Assembly (NCBI GenBank): GCA_021788955.1
Contig: JAJYKC010000103.1
Coordinates: 1-7,685 of the forward strand
Length of the DNA: 7,685 bases
From: Acidobacteriota bacterium
GTDB taxonomy: Bacteria > Acidobacteriota > Terriglobia > Bryobacterales > Bryobacteraceae
Reading direction: 5' to 3'
The translations under genes and the position numbers were made by a program. Below the pieces are notes generated by a model that worked only from the letters and a program-made list of their open reading frames with translations, had not been told where the DNA came from and did not search any database. Numbering within the stretch: position 1 is the first letter of the stretch; every line of letters begins with the position of its first letter. This document shows, one piece after another, positions 6,288 to 7,685 of the stretch.

Positions 6288-6317
6288 CAGGCGAGCCGGA
6301 TTGGCGCGGCTCACCTG
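6288..6317. repeat. Inverted repeat in the divergent kinase/HAF intergenic region
   Basis: Arms 6288-6297 (CAGGCGAGCC) and 6308-6317 (GGCTCACCTG) are complementary except for one position; a further G/C pair (6298 with 6307) extends the stem to 11. The single mismatch is C/A in plus-strand RNA but a G/U wobble in minus-strand RNA. It lies 27 bases before the HAF gene start and 76 bases before the kinase GTG, upstream of the candidate kinase promoter. It could be an operator shared by the two divergent genes, or a hairpin in a transcript. No T-run follows on either strand, so it does not look like a terminator. Confidence 0.4.
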
Positions 6318-6330
6318 ACAAATAAACCGA

Positions 6331-6336
6331 AGGGAG
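6331..6336 (+). promoter_or_regulatory. Ribosome binding site of the HAF-repeat gene
   Basis: AGGGAG lies seven bases before the ATG at 6344, an ideal spacing. It is the only strong Shine-Dalgarno at a gene start in this window, and it supports both the start codon and the strand choice for the HAF gene over the long antisense frames opposite. Confidence 0.75.
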
Positions 6337-6343
6337 ATTCGTT

Positions 6344-7685
6344 ATGAAGAAAATTCTGTTTCGCTGCCAAGCTGCCACACTCCTTGCGGCCACCTTCTTT
6401 GCGGGAAGCGCGGCGGCGGGGGAGATGAAAACAACGACGGTCCGGTATACGGTCACCGATCTCGGGCTCATCGGCCCGTCGGCGGGGCCGTTAGTGATCA
6501 CGGATAATGGTCTGATTGCCGAGGCGATTCCGGTTTCAGCCGGGTGGGACGCCGCGATCTCATTCCAGGGAATGAGCACGATCGACCTGGGCGGACTTGG
6601 TGGAATCGTCAGTTCGGCGTTTGGGGTGAACGACGCGCTGCAGGCCGCGGGAGAAGCCGAAACCGCGGATACGAATTCGGAAGACTTCTGCGGCTTCTTT
6701 ACGCAACACGTTTGCGAGGCTTTCGTGTGGCAGGACGGCGTGATGAAAGTATTGCCGCCCCTGAAGGATGCCAACGGAAATGCCGGCAGGAATGCGGGGG
6801 CGAAAGGAATTAACATTCATGGCCAGATTGGCGGCGTGAGCGAGAACACGACAGCCGATTCGAACTGCCCTGCTTACAATCCCGGAGCGTTCCAATTTCA
6901 GACGTACCAATTCAAACCGGTCCTCTGGACCGATGGCGTAATTCAGCAACTTCCGACCTCCGGCATCGACTCGAAGGGAAATCCGTTCAGCGATACCGAT
7001 GGGGTGGTTTTCCGGATTAACGACAGGGGCCAGGCGGTGGGTGCAACGGGGACATGCGCAGGCAACACGGGGTTTGCTTATCTTACCGGCCAGCACGCCA
7101 CGCTGTGGCAGAACGGCATGGTGATTGACCTGGGCAGTTTGGGCAGCTTGGCAGCGCCGCCGCCGGCGACGGGGCTCGGATACATCGGGAACTTTGCGTA
7201 TAACATCAACCGGTCGGGGCAGGTGGTGGGCACATCGGGTACAAGCGACGGGTTGTTCCACGCCTTTGTGTGGAGCGCAGACACGCAGATGCAGGACGCC
7301 GGAACCATACCGGGCGATGCGGCGAGCATTGGACTGGCGATCAGCGACCTTGGCGAGGCCGGGGGCGTCTCGTTCCCGGCCGACTCCCTCGGGCTCACGG
7401 GGCCTCCAACGGCGCTGCCGCGGGCGTTCGTTATGCCGCAAGGAGGGGCGATGGTCGATTTGAACACGTTGGTTCCGGCCGATTCGCCCTTGTACCTGTT
7501 CACCGTTTGTTCCATCAACTCCGCGGGGCAGATCATCGGCATGGCCTTTGACGGGCAAGGGAACTTCCATGGATATTTGGCGAGTCCGGCGGATGACGGG
7601 GCGGGATCAACGGACGGGGCGTTCGCGGCGATGCGGTCCGCGCGTTTCCGGGATGCCCGGCGCGTAGCGAGCAAGTCGGTGCGTG
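6344..7685 (+). CDS. Secreted HAF-repeat family protein, open at the right edge
   Basis: An exported protein of unknown function. 447 codons are present and no stop is reached. Seen: a signal peptide with basic start (MKKILFR), hydrophobic core (about 9-20) and likely cleavage in the GSAAAGE region (21-27). The body is built of degenerate HAF-type repeats, in which a W-x-(D/N)G or AFVW strand and a (I/V)DLG(S/G)LG strand alternate with IN-x-x-G-Q-x-(V/I)G turns: CEAFVWQDGV (124-133), IDLGGLGG (80-87), INIHGQIGG (156-164), VLWTDGV (193-199), INDRGQAVG (225-233), TLWQNGMVIDLGSLG (253-267), INRSGQVVG (288-296), HAFVWSAD (306-313), VDLNTL (371-376), INSAGQIIG (391-399). This matches the extracellular HAF repeat family, frequent in Acidobacteria and some Burkholderia. 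After residue 415 the sequence turns low-complexity and basic, so the end may be close, or a C-terminal sorting region may follow. It is transcribed divergently from the kinase. The repeats suggest a beta-propeller-like fold, which is inference. Confidence 0.85.
   Translation, partial: MKKILFRCQAATLLAATFFAGSAAAGEMKTTTVRYTVTDLGLIGPSAGPLVITDNGLIAEAIPVSAGWDAAISFQGMSTIDLGGLGGIVSSAFGVNDALQAAGEAETADTNSEDFCGFFTQHVCEAFVWQDGVMKVLPPLKDANGNAGRNAGAKGINIHGQIGGVSENTTADSNCPAYNPGAFQFQTYQFKPVLWTDGVIQQLPTSGIDSKGNPFSDTDGVVFRINDRGQAVGATGTCAGNTGFAYLTGQHATLWQNGMVIDLGSLGSLAAPPPATGLGYIGNFAYNINRSGQVVGTSGTSDGLFHAFVWSADTQMQDAGTIPGDAASIGLAISDLGEAGGVSFPADSLGLTGPPTALPRAFVMPQGGAMVDLNTLVPADSPLYLFTVCSINSAGQIIGMAFDGQGNFHGYLASPADDGAGSTDGAFAAMRSARFRDARRVASKSVR

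Noticed and set aside
6560..7570. 336-codon open frame on the minus strand opposite the HAF gene (and a 198-codon one at 7078-7674)
   Set aside because: The plus-strand frame has a Shine-Dalgarno, a signal peptide and recognisable HAF repeats. The minus-strand products show no known domain and have an Arg/Pro-rich composition typical of antisense frames in GC-rich DNA.
1..7685. Search for CRISPR arrays, tRNA or rRNA genes, and insertion-sequence ends
   Set aside because: I saw no regularly spaced direct repeats, no tRNA-like cloverleaf or CCA end, no transposase gene and no flanking terminal repeats around the toxin-antitoxin pair.

Overview
The window is 7,685 bases of GC-rich bacterial chromosome, densely coding. 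The closest match I can recall is an acidobacterium of the Solibacter/Bryobacter kind. The grounds are a large transmembrane Ser/Thr kinase with TPR repeats beside its own ECF-type sigma factor, a secreted HAF-repeat protein, a DUF433/DUF5615 toxin-antitoxin pair and strong C/G preference at third codon positions. Planctomycetes share the kinase/sigma pairing, so the taxonomic call is an inference.

Layout: six genes lie on the minus strand from about 6212 down to 1, and one gene runs the other way on the plus strand from 6344 off the right edge. Reading the minus strand in transcription order: (1) a 1028-residue membrane Ser/Thr protein kinase with an N-terminal zinc ribbon and a C-terminal TolB-like plus TPR sensor part (6212-3126); (2) an ECF-type sigma factor 48 bases downstream (3077-2337); (3) an antitoxin-like protein with an N-terminal helix-turn-helix and a DUF433 domain (2293-1676); (4) its PIN-like DUF5615 partner, overlapping by the four bases GTGA (1679-1311); (5) a geranylgeranyl/farnesyl diphosphate synthase, crtE type (1253-444); (6) the first 147 codons of a phytoene desaturase, crtI (443 to the left edge), whose ATG directly abuts the crtE stop. 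A 131-base divergent intergenic region (6213-6343) separates the kinase from the secreted HAF-repeat protein and holds a candidate kinase promoter and a 10-11 bp hairpin. No gene-free stretch exceeds 300 bases.

How the genes may work together: the kinase and sigma factor form a one-locus signalling unit, in which an extracytoplasmic TolB/TPR sensor would act through phosphorylation on transcription. In the sigma factor two of the usual acidic residues of region 2.2 are glutamines and a threonine sits nearby, which is reminiscent of phosphorylation-activated ECF factors. The DUF433/DUF5615 pair looks like a self-contained toxin-antitoxin operon placed between the signalling pair and the carotenoid genes. 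crtE and crtI supply the prenyl precursor and the desaturation step of carotenoid synthesis. Whether the sigma factor controls the carotenoid genes cannot be told from sequence alone. No wholly new system is evident; the most interesting points are the sigma region 2.2 variant and the HTH-bearing DUF433 antitoxin.
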